64,000 nt of DNA. Source: Coffea arabica. Lineage: Eukaryota; Streptophyta; Magnoliopsida; Gentianales; Rubiaceae. Both the position numbers and the translations under genes were made by a program. Location of the stretch: the NCBI RefSeq assembly GCF_036785885.1, contig NC_092317.1:1366501-1430500 (forward strand), given 5' to 3'. Position 1 is the first letter of the stretch; every line of letters starts with the position of its first letter. This document shows positions 62,557 to 64,000 of the stretch, one piece after another. Under the pieces are notes generated by a model. The model worked only from the letters and a program-made list of their open reading frames with translations, was not told the origin of the DNA and did no database searches.

Positions 62557-64000
62557 TTTCTTTCGTGAAAATGACTCATACCAAAGCCCCATATCATTTC
62601 CCAAATAGTACAAGACAAAAAAAAAAAAAAAAAAAAAAACAGAACTCATCCATGGGTGCTGTCCCAAGACAGATCTACAAATAAAGAAAAGAAGCCCTGG
62701 TGCCATTAATTGTTGCATGTGCCAGCTTTAAAATCAGGATCTTGATTGTGTCCTTTTTCTTTCATCGCAAGCTAAGCCATGCATTGCTCGTTCGCTTGGA
62801 TTAATGGGTGGGGTTATGAGCATTAACTTTTACTAACTTTCATGTTCAATAAGAGAATTCTTGCTGCTTTTAATGGGGATTTCATAAACGTAGAAGAGAG
62901 AGAGAGAGAGAGAGAGAGCATTAAAAGAACAAGGAACAAATGTCTCAGACTTCTTTTGAATATTTAGCACCTTTCCCTGTTCAAATCCTTCTCCTCTCAA
63001 ATTCTTTTTTCATTCTTCCTCATCATTGGTCCTTCTCTTCATGGCATCTTCTTTCCAATCATCATATTTCCCATATTTCCAATCAAGCCACCAACTCAAT
63101 TTGACAGGAACCAATTAAAGTTTTTGCATCTTCTTCTTCTTCTTTTTTTTTTTATCTTTGTTGGAAAAACAATGGAAATGCATCCAATATAGAGTAGAGC
63201 TTTGGGTCTGGAAAAAGAATTGCTACGCCCGATATGAGGAGTCGTCCACACAAAAACTCAAAAAGAAGAAGACTTTCTTCTTGGCTTTGAAGTCGTTGCT
63301 GGGATTTTTTTCCATTTTTCACTGTCATCGGAGAAGTGGAAGTCTCAAACATCAATATATATATAATGCCGAATGAAAGTAGCAACAGCTAGCTATGTAA
63401 ATAAACTTGGCTCATCTTATGCACGCTTTCTTTATTTCTGAAGCACAGCAAAATTCTGAAAATGGGACAAAACTAGACAAGCTTTGTATGTTCCGCTAAT
63501 AATCCAAACTAGAAATAGAATAACTGATTCAAAAATGAATCAGGAGTTCCCAAGTTCTTGTCGAACGAAATAATCCTAATTAATTATCTCTCGATTGCAA
63601 GCCTTGCTTCACTTGGTCGCCTAAACTAGAAACGTGTCCTTAGAGTAGTTCACATTTCCAATTCCTGGCAGTTTGTGATGACGTGAAAGTTGTCGAGTAT
63701 TAACGCTTACTGACCATTTGGAAAATTACTTATTTCATCAGTGCTTGAGAAAAAGTGATGGTTAGGAAATTTTGTGCAGTCTTATCTTTAGGCAGTTTTT
63801 GTTTTGTGTGACAAGTAAATAGCTTATGACAATTTTTATTTACTTTAGGAATTAGAAGCTAAGTCCTATTTTGTATAAGTTTAGAAATTAGTAGTTGTTT
63901 CCTATTATTACTTGATTATTAGCCAACTAAGATTACTTCTAAATAGGTGAAGTTTGCATACTATAAAGGTGTGCGCACAAAGAGAGCCAGGTAGTCTTTA
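62557..64000. other. Right-end spacer, no gene recognised
   Basis: Contains a GA microsatellite (62894-62919) and a CT-rich stretch (about 62985-63050) that resembles a plant leader. A tiny frame begins ATGGCATCTTCTTTCC near 63041 (about 25 codons, MASSFQSSYFPYFQSSHQLN...). A gene could begin beyond the right edge. Nothing here is firm. Confidence 0.4.
62894..62919. repeat. (GA)n microsatellite
   Basis: About 13 GA units. GA repeats are common in plant promoters and leaders. Confidence 0.9.

Noticed and set aside
63700-64000. Possible LTR-like promoter stretch at the right edge
   Set aside because: A TATA-like ACTATAAAGG is present, but there are no terminal repeats, primer-binding site or coding domains in the window.

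Overview
The window is nuclear DNA from a flowering plant. The genes have introns with canonical GT-AG borders, the spaces between genes are AT-rich and full of MITEs, and nearly every recognisable protein is a plant family member (IQD, IQM, EPFL, TRB, DUF3511, plant CK1-like). A eudicot is most likely. The repeat families lean towards an asterid, but I cannot name a species. There are no operons, CRISPR arrays or prokaryotic features.

Layout, left to right. 116-5958 (-): mitochondrial pyruvate dehydrogenase E2, cut by the left edge so that the catalytic C-terminus is missing. 8519-10582 (+): a TRB/SMH-type single-Myb-histone protein with a one-base frameshift in the Myb exon. 13257-15877 (+): eIF4A with a TATA box and a long leader intron. 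18224-18616 (+): a DUF3511 protein. 21357-25518 (-): a casein kinase I-like kinase. 27007-32452 (-): a P4-type flippase of the ALA family. 38209-40866 (-): coatomer zeta. 41697-42245 (-): a secreted EPFL peptide precursor. 48712-49625 (-): a small conserved protein with a repeated acidic helix motif. 51688-53504 (+): an IQM-family gene that lacks a recognisable IQ motif and carries a one-base frameshift. 55281-57308 (+): an IQD protein. The last 6.7 kb holds no gene I can support.

The genes are unrelated housekeeping, signalling and trafficking loci; nothing suggests a cluster with one shared job. The two single-base lesions (TRB, IQM) each break exon arithmetic that is otherwise perfect, so they are either assembly indels or real gene damage.

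The mobile DNA is the liveliest part. Three Mutator-type elements have 9-bp target duplications. One of them (43685-44949) is a Pack-MULE carrying rearranged pieces of a UBA2-like RRM gene, with a MITE inserted inside it. There are two Stowaway elements, one of which contains another nested within it, and a family of short 'TGTTTGGAT' MITEs occurs several times. I did not find a previously undescribed biological system. The Pack-MULE is the most interesting locus.
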